Below, piece by piece: positions 27,214-40,587 of a stretch of 64,000 nt of DNA. A program made the translations under genes and the position numbers. Source of the DNA: Bombus terrestris (Eukaryota; Arthropoda; Insecta; Hymenoptera; Apidae); the NCBI RefSeq assembly GCF_910591885.1, contig NW_025963553.1, positions 5,332,001 through 5,396,000 on the forward strand. Reading direction: 5' to 3'. Below the pieces are notes generated by a model. The model was not told the origin of the DNA, did no database searches, and saw only the letters and a list, made by a program, of their open reading frames with translations. Position 1 is the first letter of the stretch; each line of letters opens with the position of its first letter.

Positions 27214-28324
27214 CGACACGTTCGCAAATTCGAAATAAGTCGCCACCATATCGAATAATGAACGCAAGATGGATTGGTTTTAGGTTACGCTATAGTTTTC
27301 GAGCGAGCGCAGCGAGCGAGAGACGCGTAAAGGTGTGTCACAATCTAACGGTTTGGCACATACGGACATTGAAACATTCGCACCAGCCAGAGGAGCCGGA
27401 AGTATTTATCCTATTGCCTGCTGACAAATGTTTACAGTTTGTGAATAGTTTCACATAAATAGTACTATTTCCACATACTACAGTCCAATGTGATGTCCGA
27501 AGTGGCTAACAAAATTAGGTACTAACACGATATATATACATATTGCAAGGTATATGTATACCTTGCAAATTGTGATCGTTGCTCGCTCGCTCCGCTCGCT
27601 CGTAAAAATTTAGTCCAAACTCACATCCGATACGACACGTTCGCAAATTCGAAATAAGTCGCCACCATATCGAATAATGAACGCAAGATGGATTGGTTTT
27701 AGGTTACGCTATAGTTTTCGAGCGAGCGCAGCGAACGAGAGACGCGTAAAGGTGTGTCACAATCCAACGGTTTGGCACATACGGACATTGAAACATTCGC
27801 ACCAGCCCGAGGAGCCGGAAGTCTTTATCCTATTGCCTGCTGACAAATGTTTACAGTTTGTGAATAGTTTCACATAAATAGTACTATTTCCACATACTAC
27901 AGTCCAATGTGATGTCCGAAGTGGCTGACAAAATTAGGTACTAACACGAAATATATGCAAGGCAATATAAGGTATATGTATACCTTGCAAATTGTGATCG
28001 TTGCTCGCTCGCTCCGCTCGCTCGTAAAAATTTAGTCCAACCTCACATACGATCCGACACGTTCGCAAATTCGAAATAAGTTGCCTTCATATCGAATGAC
28101 TAACGCAAGATGGATTGGGTTTAGGTTAGGCTACAGCTTTCGAGCGAGCGCAGCGAGCGAGATACGCGTAAAGGTGTGTCACAATCCAACGGTTTGGCAC
28201 ATACTGACATTGAAACATTCGCACCAGCCCGAGGAGCCGGATGTCTTTATCATATTGCCTGCTGACAAATGTTTACAGTTTGTGAATAGTTTCACATAAA
28301 TAGTACTATTTCCACATACTACAG
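27214..28324 (+). repeat. 3358 bp-offset duplicate block, copy 2
   Basis: The partner of 23856-24966. It is followed by a different tail class, with GTCCAATG and GGCTAACA. Confidence 0.8.
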
Positions 28325-30411
28325 TCCAATGTGATGTCCGAAGTGGCTAACAAAATTAGGTACTAACACGATATATATACATATTGCAAGGTATATGTAT
28401 ACCTTGCAAATTGTGATCGTTGCTCGCTCGCTCCGCTCGCTCGTAAATATTTAGTCCAACCTCACATCCGATACGACACGTTCGCAAATTCGAAATAAGT
28501 CGCCACCATATCGAATAATGAACGCAAGATGGATTGGTTTTAGGTTACGCTATAGTTTTCGAGCGAGCGCAGCGAACGAGAGACGCGTAAAGGTGTGTCA
28601 CAATCCAACGGTTTGGCACATACGGACATTGAAACATTCGCACCAGCCCGAGGAGCCGGAAGTCTTTATCCTATTGCCTGCTGACAAATGTTTACAGTTT
28701 GTGAATAGTTTCACATAAATAGTACTATTTCCACATACTACAGTCCAATGTGATGTCCGAAGTGGCTGACAAAATTAGGTACTAACACGAAATATATGCA
28801 AGGCAATATAAGGTATATGTATACCTTGCAAATTGTGATCGTTGCTCGCTCGCTCCGCTCGCTCGTAAAAATTTAGTCCAACCTCACATACGATCCGACA
28901 CGTTCGCAAATTCGAAATAAGTCGCCTTCAAATCGAATGACTAACGCAAGAGGGATTGGTTTTAGGTTAGGCTATAGTTTTCGAGCGAGCGCAGCGAGCG
29001 AGAGACGCGTAAAGGTGTATCACAATCTAACGGTTTGGCACATACGGACATTGAAACATTCGCACCAGCCAGAGGAGCCGGAAGTATTTATCCTATTGCC
29101 TGCTGACAAATGTTTACAGTTTGTGAATAGTTTCACATAAATAGTACTATTTCCACATACTACAGTCCAATGTGATGTCCGAAGTGGCTAACAAAATTAG
29201 GTACTAACACGATATATATACATATTGCAAGGTATATGTATACCTTGCAAATTGTGATCGTTGCTCGCTCGCTCCGCTCGCTCGTAAAAATTTAGTCCAA
29301 CCTCACATCCGATCCGACACGTTCGCAAATTCGAAATAAGTCGCCACCATATCGAATAATGAACGCAAGATAGATTGGTTTTAGGTTACGCTATAGTTTT
29401 CGAGCGAGCGCAGCGAGCGAGAGACGCGTAAAGGTGTGTCACAATCCAACGGTTTGGCACATACTGACATTGAAACATTCGCACCAGCCCGAGGAGCCGG
29501 GAGTCTTTATCATATTGCCTACTGACAAATGTTTACAGTTTGTGAATAGTTTCACATAAATAGTACTATTTCGACATACTACAGTGCAATGTGATGTCCG
29601 AAGTGGCTGACAAAATTAGGTACTAACACGATATATATGCATATTGCAAGGTATATGTATACCTTGCAAATTGTGATCGTTGCTCGCTCGCTCCGCTCGC
29701 TCGTAAAAATTTAGTCCAACCTCACATCCGATCCGACACGTTCGCAAATTCGAAATAAGTCGCCTTCAAATCGAATGACTAACGCAAGAGGGATTGGTTT
29801 TAGGTTAGGCTATAGTTTTCGAGCGAGCGCAGCGAGCGAGAGACGCGTAAAGGTGTATCACAATCTAACGGTTTGGCACATACGGACATTGAAACATTCG
29901 CACCAGCCAGAGGAGCCGGAAGTATTTATCCTATTGCCTGCTGACAAATGTTTACAGTTTGTGAATAGTTTCACATAAATAGTACTATTTCCACATACTA
30001 CAGTCCAATGTGATGTCCGAAGTGGCTGACGAAATTAGGTACTAACACGATATATATGCATATTGCAAGGTATATGTATACCTTGCATATTGTGATCGAT
30101 GCTCGCTCGCTCCGCTCGCTCGTAAAAATTTAGTCCAACCTCACATCCGACCCGACACGTTCGCAAATTCGAAATAAGTCGCCACCATATCGAATAATGA
30201 ACGCAAGATGGATTGGTTTTAGGTTACGCTATAGTTTTCGAGCGAGCGCAGCGAGCGAGAGACGCGTAAAGGTGTATCACAATCGAACGGTTTGGCACAT
30301 ACGGACATTGAAGCATTCGCACCAGCCAGAGGAGCCGGAAGTATTTATCGTATTGCCTGCTGACAAATGTTTACAGTTTGTGAATAGTTTCACATAAATA
30401 GTACTATTTCC

Positions 30412-33400
30412 ACATACTACAGTGCAATGTGATGTCCGAAGTGGCTGACAAAATTAGGTACTAACACGATATATATGCATATTGCGAGGTATATGTATAC
30501 CTTGCAAATTGTGATCGTTGCTCGCTCGCTCCGCTCGCTCGTAAAAATTTAGTCCAACCTCACATCCGATCCGACACGTTCGCAAATTCGAAATAAGTAG
30601 CCATCATATCGAATAATGAACGCAAGATGGATTGGTTTTAGGTTACGCTATAGTTTTCCAGCGAGCGCAGCGAGCGAGAGACGCGTAAAGGTGTGTCACA
30701 ATCCAACGGTTTGGCACATACGGACATTGAAACATTCGCACCAGCCCGAGGAGCCGGAAGTCTTTATCCTATTGCCTGCTGACAAATGTTTACAGTTTGT
30801 GAATAGTTTCACATAAATAGTACTATTTCCACATACTACAGTCCAATGTGATGTCCGAAGTGGCTGACAAAATTAGGTACTAACACGAAATATATGCAAG
30901 GCAATATAAGGTATATGTATACCTTGCAAATTGTGATCGTTGCTCGCTCGCTCCGCTCGCTCGTAAAAATTTAGTCCAACCTCACATACGATCCGACACG
31001 TTCGCAAATTCGAAATAAGTTGCCTTCATATCGAATGACTAACGCAAGATGGATTGGGTTTAGGTTACGCTATAGTTTTCGAGCGAGCGCAGCGAGCGAG
31101 AGACGCGTAAAGGTGTGTCACAATCCAACGGTTTGGCACATACTGACATTGAAACATTCGCACCAGCCCGAGGAGCCGGAAGTCTTTATCATATTGCCTA
31201 CTGACAAATGTTTACAGTTTGTGAATTTTTTCACATAAATAGTACTATTTCGACATACTACAGTGCAATGTGATGTCCGAAGTGGCTGACAAAATTAGGT
31301 ACTAACACGATATATATGCATATTGCAAGGTATATGTATACCTTGCAAATTGTGATCGTTGCTCGCTCGCTCCGCTCGCTCGTAAAAATTTAGTCCAACC
31401 TCACATCCGATCCGACACGTTCGCAAATTCGAAATAAGTCGCCTTCAGATCGAATGACTAACGCAAGAGGGATTGGTTTTAGGTTAGGCTATAGTTTTCG
31501 AGCGAGCGCAGCGAGCGAGAGACGCGTAAAGGTGTATCACAATCGAACGGTTTGGCACATACGGACATTGAAGCATTCGCACCAGCCAGAGGAGCCGGAA
31601 GTATTTATCGTATTGCCTGCTGACAAATGTTTACAGTTTGTGAATAGTTTCACATAAATAGTACTATTTCCACATACTACAGTCCAATGTGATGTCCGAA
31701 GTGGCTGACAAAATTAGGTACTAACACGAAATATATGCAAGGCAATATAAGGTATATGTATACCTTGCAAATTGTGATCGTTGCTCGCTCGCTCCGCTCG
31801 CTCGTAAAAATTTAGTCCAACCTCACATCCGATCCGACACGTTCGCAAATTCGAAATAAGTCGCCTTCAAATCGAATGACTAACGCAAGAGGGATTGGTT
31901 TTAGGTTAGGCTATAGTTTTCGAGCGAGCGCAGCGAGCGAGAGACGCGTAAAGGTGTATCACAATCTAACGGTTTGGCACATACGGACATTGAAACATTC
32001 GCACCAGCCAGAGGAGCCGGAAGTATTTATCCTATTGCCTGCTGACAAATGTTTACAGTTTGTGAATAGTTTCACATAAATAGTACTATTTCCACATACT
32101 ACAGTCCAATGTGAAGTCCGAAGTGGCTAACAAAATTAGGTACTAACACGATATATATACATATTGCAAGGTATATGTATACCTTGCAAATTGTGATCGT
32201 TGCTCGCTCGCTCCGCTCGCTCGTAAAAATTTAGTCCAACCTCACATCCGATACGACACGTTCGCAAATTCGAAATAAGTCGCCACCATATCGAATAATG
32301 AACGCAAGATGGATTGGTTTTAGGTTACGCTATAGTTTTCGAGCGAGCGCAGCGAACGAGAGACGCGTAAAGGTGTGTCACAATCCAACGGTTTGGCACA
32401 TACGGACATTGAAACATTCGCACCAGCCCGAGGAGCCGGAAGTCTTTATCCTATTGCCTGCTGACAAATGTTTACAGTTTGTGAATAGTTTCACATAAAT
32501 AGTACTATTTCCACATACTACAGGGCAATGTGATTTCCGAAGTGGCTGACGAAATTAGGTACTAACACGATATATATGCATATTGCAAGGTATATGTATA
32601 CCTTGCATATTGTGATCGATGCTCGCTCGCTCCGCTCGCTCGTAAAAATTTAGTCCAACCTCACATCCGATCCGACACGTTCGCAAATTCGAAATAAGTC
32701 GCCACCATATCGAATAATGAACGCAAGATGGATTGGTTTTAGGTTACGCTATAGTTTTCGAGCGAGCGCAGCGAGCGAGAGACGCGTAAAGGTGTGTCAC
32801 AATCCAACGGTTTGGCACATAATGACATTGAAACATTCGCACCAGCCCGAGGAGCCGGAAGTCTTTATCATATTGCCTACTGACAAATGTTTACAGTTTG
32901 TGAATAGTTTCACATAAATAGTACTAGTTCGACATACTACAGTGCAATGTGATGTCCGAAGTGGCTGACAAAATTAGGTACTAACACGATATATATGCAT
33001 ATTGCGAGGTATATGTATACCTTGCAAATTGTGATCGTTGCTCGCTCGCTCCGCTCGCTCGTAAAAATTTAGTCCAACCTCACATCCGATCCGACACGTT
33101 CGCAAATTCGAAATAAGTAGCCATCATATCGAATAATGAACGCAAGATGGATTGGTTTTAGGTTACGCTATAGTTTTCCAGCGAGCGCAGCGAGCGAGAG
33201 ACGCGTAAAGGTGTGTCACAATCCAACGGTTTGGCACATACGGACATTGAAACATTCGCACCAGCCCGAGGAGCCGGAAGTCTTTATCCTATTGCCTGCT
33301 GACAAATGTTTACAGTTTGTGAATAGTTTCACATAAATAGTACTATTTCCACATACTACAGTCCAATGTGATGTCCGAAGTGGCTGACAAAATTAGGTAC

Positions 33401-34063
33401 TAACACGAAATATATGCAAGGCAATATAAGGTATATGTATACCTTGCAAATTGTGATCGTTGCTCGCTCGCTCCGCTCGCTCGTAAAAATTTAGTCCAAC
33501 CTCACATACGATCCGACACGTTCGCAAATTCGAAATAAGTTGCCTTCATATCGAATGACTAACGCAAGATGGATTGGGTTTAGGTTACGCTATAGTTTTC
33601 GAGCGAGCGCAGCGAGCGAGAGACGCGTAAAGGTGTGTCACAATCCAACGGTTTGGCACATACTGACATTGAAACATTCGCACCAGCCCGAGGAGCCGGA
33701 AGTCTTTATCATATTGCCTACTGACAAATGTTTACAGTTTGTGAATTTTTTCACATAAATAGTACTATTTCGACATACTACAGTGCAATGTGATGTCCGA
33801 AGTGGCTGACAAAATTAGGTACTAACACGATATATATGCATATTGCAAGGTATATGTATACCTTGCAAATTGTGATCGTTGCTCGCTCGCTCCGCTCGCT
33901 CGTAAAAATTTAGTCCAACCTCACATCCGATCCGACACGTTCGCAAATTCGAAATAAGTCGCCTTCAGATCGAATGACTAACGCAAGAGGGATTGGTTTT
34001 AGGTTAGGCTATAGTTTTCGAGCGAGCGCAGCGAGCGAGAGACGCGTAAAGGTGTATCACAAT
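30412..34063 (+). repeat. 2520 bp hexamer repeat, second copy incomplete
   Basis: Positions 30412-31543 match 32932-34063 at an offset of 2520 bp. Shared rare markers are ATTGCGAGGT (30482 and 33002), TAGCCATCATATCG, TTTTCCAGCG and GAATTTTTTCAC. The left limit is the C/G difference at 30411/32931 and the right limit is G/T at 31544/34064. Only 1132 bp of the 2520 bp unit is preserved in the second copy, which then runs into the 5040 bp duplication. Confidence 0.88.
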
Positions 34064-37000
34064 CTAACGGTTTGGCACATACGGACATTGAAACATTCGC
34101 ACCAGCCAGAGGAGCCGGAAGTATTTATCCTATTGCCTGCTGACAAATGTTTACAGTTTGTGAATAGTTTCACATAAATAGTACTATTTCCACATACTAC
34201 AGTCCAATGTGATGTCCGAAGTGGCTAACAAAATTAGGTACTAACACGATATATATACATATTGCAAGGTATATGTATACCTTGCAAATTGTGATCGATG
34301 CTCGCTCGCTCCGCTCGCTCGTAAAAATTTAGTCCAACCTCACATACGATCCGACACGTTCGCAAATTCGAAATAAGTTGCCTTCATATCGAATGACTAA
34401 CGCAAGATGGATTGGGTTTAGGTTAGGCTACAGCTTTCGAGCGAGCGCAGCGAGCGAGAGACGCGTAAAGGTGTGTCACAATCCAACGGTTTGGCACATA
34501 CTGACATTGAAACATTCGCACCAGCCCGAGGAGCCGGATGTCTTTATCATATTGCCTGCTGACAAATGTTTACAGTTTGTGAATAGTTTCACATAAATAG
34601 TACTATTTCCACATACTACAGTCCAATGTGATGTCCGAAGTGGCTCACAAAATTAGGTACTAACACGATATATATACATATTGCAAGGTATATGTATACC
34701 TTGCAAATTGTGATCGTTGCTCGCTCGCTCCGCTCGCTCGTAAAAATTTAGTCCAACCTCACATCCGATACGACACGTTCGCAAATTCGAAATAAGTCGC
34801 CACCATATGGAATAATGAACGCAAGATGGATTGGTTTTAGGTTAGGCTATAGTTTTCGAGCGAGCGCAGCGAGCGAGAGACGCGTAAAGGTGTGTCACAA
34901 TCCAACGGTTTGGCACATACTGACATTGAAACATTCGCACCAGCCCGAGGAGCCGGAAGTCTTTATCCTATTGCCTGCTGACAAATGTTTACAGTTTGTG
35001 AATAGTTTCACATAAATAGTACTATTTCCACATACTACAGTCCAATGTGATGTCCGAAGTGGCTGACAAAATTAGGTACTAACACGAAATATATGCAAGG
35101 CAATGTAAGGTATATGTATACCTTGCAAATTGTGATCGTTGCTCGCTCGCTCCGCTCGCTCGTAAAAATTTAGTCCAACCTCACATACGATCCGACACGT
35201 TCGCAAATTCGAAATAAGTTGCCTTCATATCGAATGACTAACGCAAGATGGATTGGGTTTAGGTTAGGCTACAGCTTTCGAGCGAGCGCAGCGAGCGAGA
35301 GACGCGTAAAGGTGTGTCACAATCCAACGGTTTGGCACATACTGACATTGAAACATTCGCACCAGCCCGAGGAGCCGGATGTCTTTATCATATTGCCTGC
35401 TGACAAATGTTTACAGTTTGTGAATAGTTTCACATAAATAGTACTATTTCCACATACTACAGGGCAATGTGATGTCCGAAGTGGCTGACGAAATTAGGTA
35501 CTAACACGATATATATGCATATTGCAAGGTATATGTATACCTTGCATATTGTGATCGATGCTCGCTCGCTCCGCTCGCTCGTAAAAATTTAGTCCAACCT
35601 CACATCCGACCCGACACGTTCGCAAATTCGAAATAAGTCGCCACCATATCGGATAATGAACGCAAGATGGATTGGTTTTAGGTTACGCTATAGTTTTCGA
35701 GCGAGCGCAGCGAGCGAGAGACGCGTAAAGGTGTGTCACAATCCAACGGTTTGGCACATACTGACATTGAAACATTCGCACCAGCCAGAGGAGCCGGAAG
35801 TATTTATCCTATTGCCTGCTGACAAATGTTTACAGTTTGTGAATAGTTTCACATATATAGTACTATTTCCACATACTACAGTCCAATGTGATGTCCGAAG
35901 TGGCTAACAAAATTAGGTACTAACACGATATATATACATATTGCAAGGTATATGTATACCTTGCAAATTGTGATCGTTGCTCGCTCGCTCCGCTCGCTCG
36001 TAAAAATTTAGTCCAACCTCACATCCGATCCGACACGTTCGCAAATTCGAAATAAGTCGCCACCATATCGAATAATGAACGCAAGATAGATTGGTTTTAG
36101 GTTACGCTATAGTTCTCGAGCGAGCGCAGCGAACGAGAGACGCGTAAAGGTGTGTCACAATCCAACGGTTTGGCACATACGGACATTGAAACATTCGCAC
36201 CAGCCCGAGGAGCCGGAAGTCTTTATCCTATTGCCTGCTGACAAATGTTTACAGTTTGTGAATAGTTTCACATAAATAGTACTATTTCCACATACTACAG
36301 GGCAATGTGATGTCCGAAGTGGCTGACGAAATTAGGTACTAACACGATATATATGCATATTGCAAGGTATATGTATACCTTGCATATTGTGATCGATGCT
36401 CGCTCGCTCCGCTCGCTCGTAAAAATTTAGTCCAACCTCACATCCGACCCGACACGTTCGCAAAATCGAAATAAGTCGCCACCATATGGAATAATGAACG
36501 CAAGATGGATTGGTTTTAGGTTAGGCTATAGTTTTCGAGCGAGCGCAGCGAGCGAGAGACGCGTAAAGGTGTATCACAATCGAACGGTTTGGCACATACG
36601 GACATTGAAACATTCGCACCAGCCAGAGGAGCCGGAAGTATTTATCGTATTGCCTGCTGACAAATGTTTACAGTTTGTGAATAGTTTCACATAAATAGTA
36701 CTATTTCCACATACTACAGTCCAATGTGATGTCCGAAGTGGCTGACAAAATTAGGTACTAACACGAAATATATGCAAGGCAATATAAGGTATATGTATAC
36801 CTTGCAAATTGTGATCGTTGCTCGCTCGCTCCGCTCGCTCGTAAAAATTTAGTCCAACCTCACATCCGATCCGACACGTTCGCAAATTCGAAATAAGTCG
36901 CCTTCAAATCGAATGACTAACGCAAGAGGGATTGGTTTTAGGTTAGGCTATAGTTTTCGAGCGAGCGCAGCGAGCGAGAGACGCGTAAAGGTGTATCACA

Positions 37001-37200
37001 ATCTAACGGTTTGGCACATACGGACATTGAAACATTCGCACCAGCCAGAGGAGCCGGAAGTATTTATCCTATTGCCTGCTGACAAATGTTTACAGTTTGT
37101 GAATAGTTTCACATAAATAGTACTATTTCCACATACTACAGTCCAATGTGATGTCCGAAGTGGCTAACAAAATTAGGTACTAACACGATATATATACATA

Positions 37201-37226
37201 TTGCAAGGTATACATATACCTTGCAA
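37201..37226. other. Palindrome with inverted spacer (TG to CA)
   Basis: The spacer at 37213-37214 reads CA and both arms are intact. The equivalent site in the second 5040 bp copy, 42253-42254, reads TG. Within 5 kb this is one of only two such changes among five differences between the copies. Confidence 0.92.
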
Positions 37227-40200
37227 ATTGTGATCGTTGCTCGCTCGCTCCGCTCGCTCGTAAAAATTTAGTCCAACCTCACATCCGATACGACACGTTC
37301 GCAAATTCGAAATAAGTCGCCACCATATCGAATAATGAACGCAAGATGGATTGGTTTTAGGTTACGCTATAGTTTTCGAGCGAGCGCAGCGAACGAGAGA
37401 CGCGTAAAGGTGTGTCACAATCCAACGGTTTGGCACATACGGACATTGAAACATTCGCACCAGCCCGAGGAGCCGGAAGTCTTTATCCTATTGCCTGCTG
37501 ACAAATGTTTACAGTTTGTGAATAGTTTCACATAAATAGTACTATTTCCACATACTACAGTCCAATGTGATGTCCGAAGTGGCTGACAAAATTAGGTACT
37601 AACACGAAATATATGCAAGGCAATATAAGGTATATGTATACCTTGCAAATTGTGATCGTTGCTCGCTCGCTCCGCTCGCTCGTAAAAATTTAGTCCAACC
37701 TCACATACGATCCGACACGTTCGCAAATTCGAAATAAGTTGCCTTCATATCGAATGACTAACGCAAGATGGATTGGGTTTAGGTTAGGCTACAGCTTTCG
37801 AGCGAGCGCAGCGAGCGAGATACGCGTAAAGGTGTGTCACAATCCAACGGTTTGGCACATACTGACATTGAAACATTCGCACCAGCCCGAGGAGCCGGAT
37901 GTCTTTATCATATTGCCTGCTGACAAATGTTTACAGTTTGTGAATAGTTTCACATAAATAGTACTATTTCCACATACTACAGTCCAATGTGATGTCCGAA
38001 GTGGCTAACAAAATTAGGTACTAACACGATATATATACATATTGCAAGGTATATGTATACCTTGCAAATTGTGATCGTTGCTCGCTCGCTCCGCTCGCTC
38101 GTAAAAATTTAGTCCAACCTCACATCCGATACGACACGTTCGCAAATTCGAAATAAGTCGCCACCATATCGAATAATGAACGCAAGATGGATTGGTTTTA
38201 GGTTACGCTATAGTTTTCGAGCGAGCGCAGCGAACGAGAGACGCGTAAAGGTGTGTCACAATCCAACGGTTTGGCACATACGGACATTGAAACATTCGCA
38301 CCAGCCCGAGGAGCCGGAAGTCTTTATCCTATTGCCTGCTGACAAATGTTTACAGTTTGTGAATAGTTTCACATAAATAGTACTATTTCCACATACTACA
38401 GTCCAATGTGATGTCCGAAGTGGCTGACAAAATTAGGTACTAACACGAAATATATGCAAGGCAATATAAGGTATATGTATACCTTGCAAATTGTGATCGT
38501 TGCTCGCTCGCTCCGCTCGCTCGTAAAAATTTAGTCCAACCTCACATACGATCCGACACGTTCGCAAATTCGAAATAAGTTGCCTTCATATCGAATGACT
38601 AACGCAAGATGGATTGGGTTTAGGTTAGGCTACAGCTTTCGAGCGAGCGCAGCGAGCGAGAGACGCGTAAAGGTGTGTCACAATCTAACGGTTTGGCACA
38701 TACGGACATTGAAACATTCGCACCAGCTAGAGGAGCCGGAAGTATTTATCGTATTGCCTGCTGACAAATGTTTACAGTTTGTGAATTTTTTCACATAAAT
38801 AGTACTATTTCGACATACTACAGTGCAATGTGATGTCCGAAGTGGCTGACAAAATTAGGTACTAACACGATATATATGCATATTGCAAGGTATATGTATA
38901 CCTTGCAAATTGTGATCGTTGCTCGCTCGCTCCGCTCGCTCGTAAAAATTTAGTCCAACCTCACATCCGATCCGACACGTTCGCAAATTCGAAATAAGTC
39001 GCCTTCAGATCGAATGACTAACGCAAGAGGGATTGGTTTTAGGTTAGGCTATAGTTTTCGAGCGAGCGCAGCGAGCGAGAGACGCGTAAAGGTGTATCAC
39101 AATCTAACGGTTTGGCACATACGGACATTGAAACATTCGCACCAGCCAGAGGAGCCGGAAGTATTTATCCTATTGCCTGCTGACAAATGTTTACAGTTTG
39201 TGAATAGTTTCACATAAATAGTACTATTTCCACATACTACAGTCCAATGTGATGTCCGAAGTGGCTAACAAAATTAGGTACTAACACGATATATATACAT
39301 ATTGCAAGGTATATGTATACCTTGCAAATTGTGATCGATGCTCGCTCGCTCCGCTCGCTCGTAAAAATTTAGTCCAACCTCACATACGATCCGACACGTT
39401 CGCAAATTCGAAATAAGTTGCCTTCATATCGAATGACTAACGCAAGATGGATTGGGTTTAGGTTAGGCTACAGCTTTCGAGCGAGCGCAGCGAGCGAGAG
39501 ACGCGTAAAGGTGTGTCACAATCCAACGGTTTGGCACATACTGACATTGAAACATTCGCACCAGCCCGAGGAGCCGGATGTCTTTATCATATTGCCTGCT
39601 GACAAATGTTTACAGTTTGTGAATAGTTTCACATAAATAGTACTATTTCCACATACTACAGTCCAATGTGATGTCCGAAGTGGCTCACAAAATTAGGTAC
39701 TAACACGATATATATACATATTGCAAGGTATATGTATACCTTGCAAATTGTGATCGTTGCTCGCTCGCTCCGCTCGCTCGTAAAAATTTAGTCCAACCTC
39801 ACATCCGATACGACACGTTCGCAAATTCGAAATAAGTCGCCACCATATGGAATAATGAACGCAAGATGGATTGGTTTTAGGTTAGGCTATAGTTTTCGAG
39901 CGAGCGCAGCGAGCGAGAGACGCGTAAAGGTGTGTCACAATCCAACGGTTTGGCACATACTGACATTGAAACATTCGCACCAGCCCGAGGAGCCGGAAGT
40001 CTTTATCCTATTGCCTGCTGACAAATGTTTACAGTTTGTGAATAGTTTCACATAAATAGTACTATTTCCACATACTACAGTCCAATGTGATGTCCGAAGT
40101 GGCTGACAAAATTAGGTACTAACACGAAATATATGCAAGGCAATGTAAGGTATATGTATACCTTGCAAATTGTGATCGTTGCTCGCTCGCTCCGCTCGCT

Positions 40201-40561
40201 CGTAAAAATTTAGTCCAACCTCACATACGATCCGACACGTTCGCAAATTCGAAATAAGTTGCCTTCATATCGAATGACTAACGCAAGATGGATTGGGTTT
40301 AGGTTAGGCTACAGCTTTCGAGCGAGCGCAGCGAGCGAGAGACGCGTAAAGGTGTGTCACAATCCAACGGTTTGGCACATACTGACATTGAAACATTCGC
40401 ACCAGCCCGAGGAGCCGGATGTCTTTATCATATTGCCTGCTGACAAATGTTTACAGTTTGTGAATAGTTTCACATAAATAGTACTATTTCCACATACTAC
40501 AGGGCAATGTGATGTCCGAAGTGGCTGACGAAATTAGGTACTAACACGATATATATGCATA

Positions 40562-40587
40562 TTGCAAGGTATACATATACCTTGCAT
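40562..40587. other. Palindrome with inverted spacer (TG to CA)
   Basis: The spacer at 40574-40575 reads CA; the equivalent site in the first 5040 bp copy, 35534-35535, reads TG. The right arm is the TTGCAT variant, so only 11 arm pairs are intact. Confidence 0.92.

Larger units (their letters stand above)
13829..30612 (+). repeat. Array segment B: mosaic of multi-monomer repeats
   Basis: Anchors and classes: 13829G 14248X 14667G 15086N 15505X 15924G 16343W 16765W 17184X 17603G 18022W 18441N 18863W 19282N 19701X 20123W 20542N 20961X 21380G 21799N 22221W 22640N 23059X 23478G 23897N 24316N 24738W 25157N 25576X 25995G 26414N 26836W 27255N 27674N 28096W 28515N 28937G 29356X 29775G 30194N. The block 13829-14667 recurs at 16765-17603 (offset 2936 bp, seven monomers), sharing an unusual CGACAGGGC and a damaged CGTTCGC site (CGTTGTA at 14214, CGTTGGC at 17154). 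Monomers 16343 (N-like upstream, W body) and 16765 (W start, G body) look recombinant. Confidence 0.9.
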
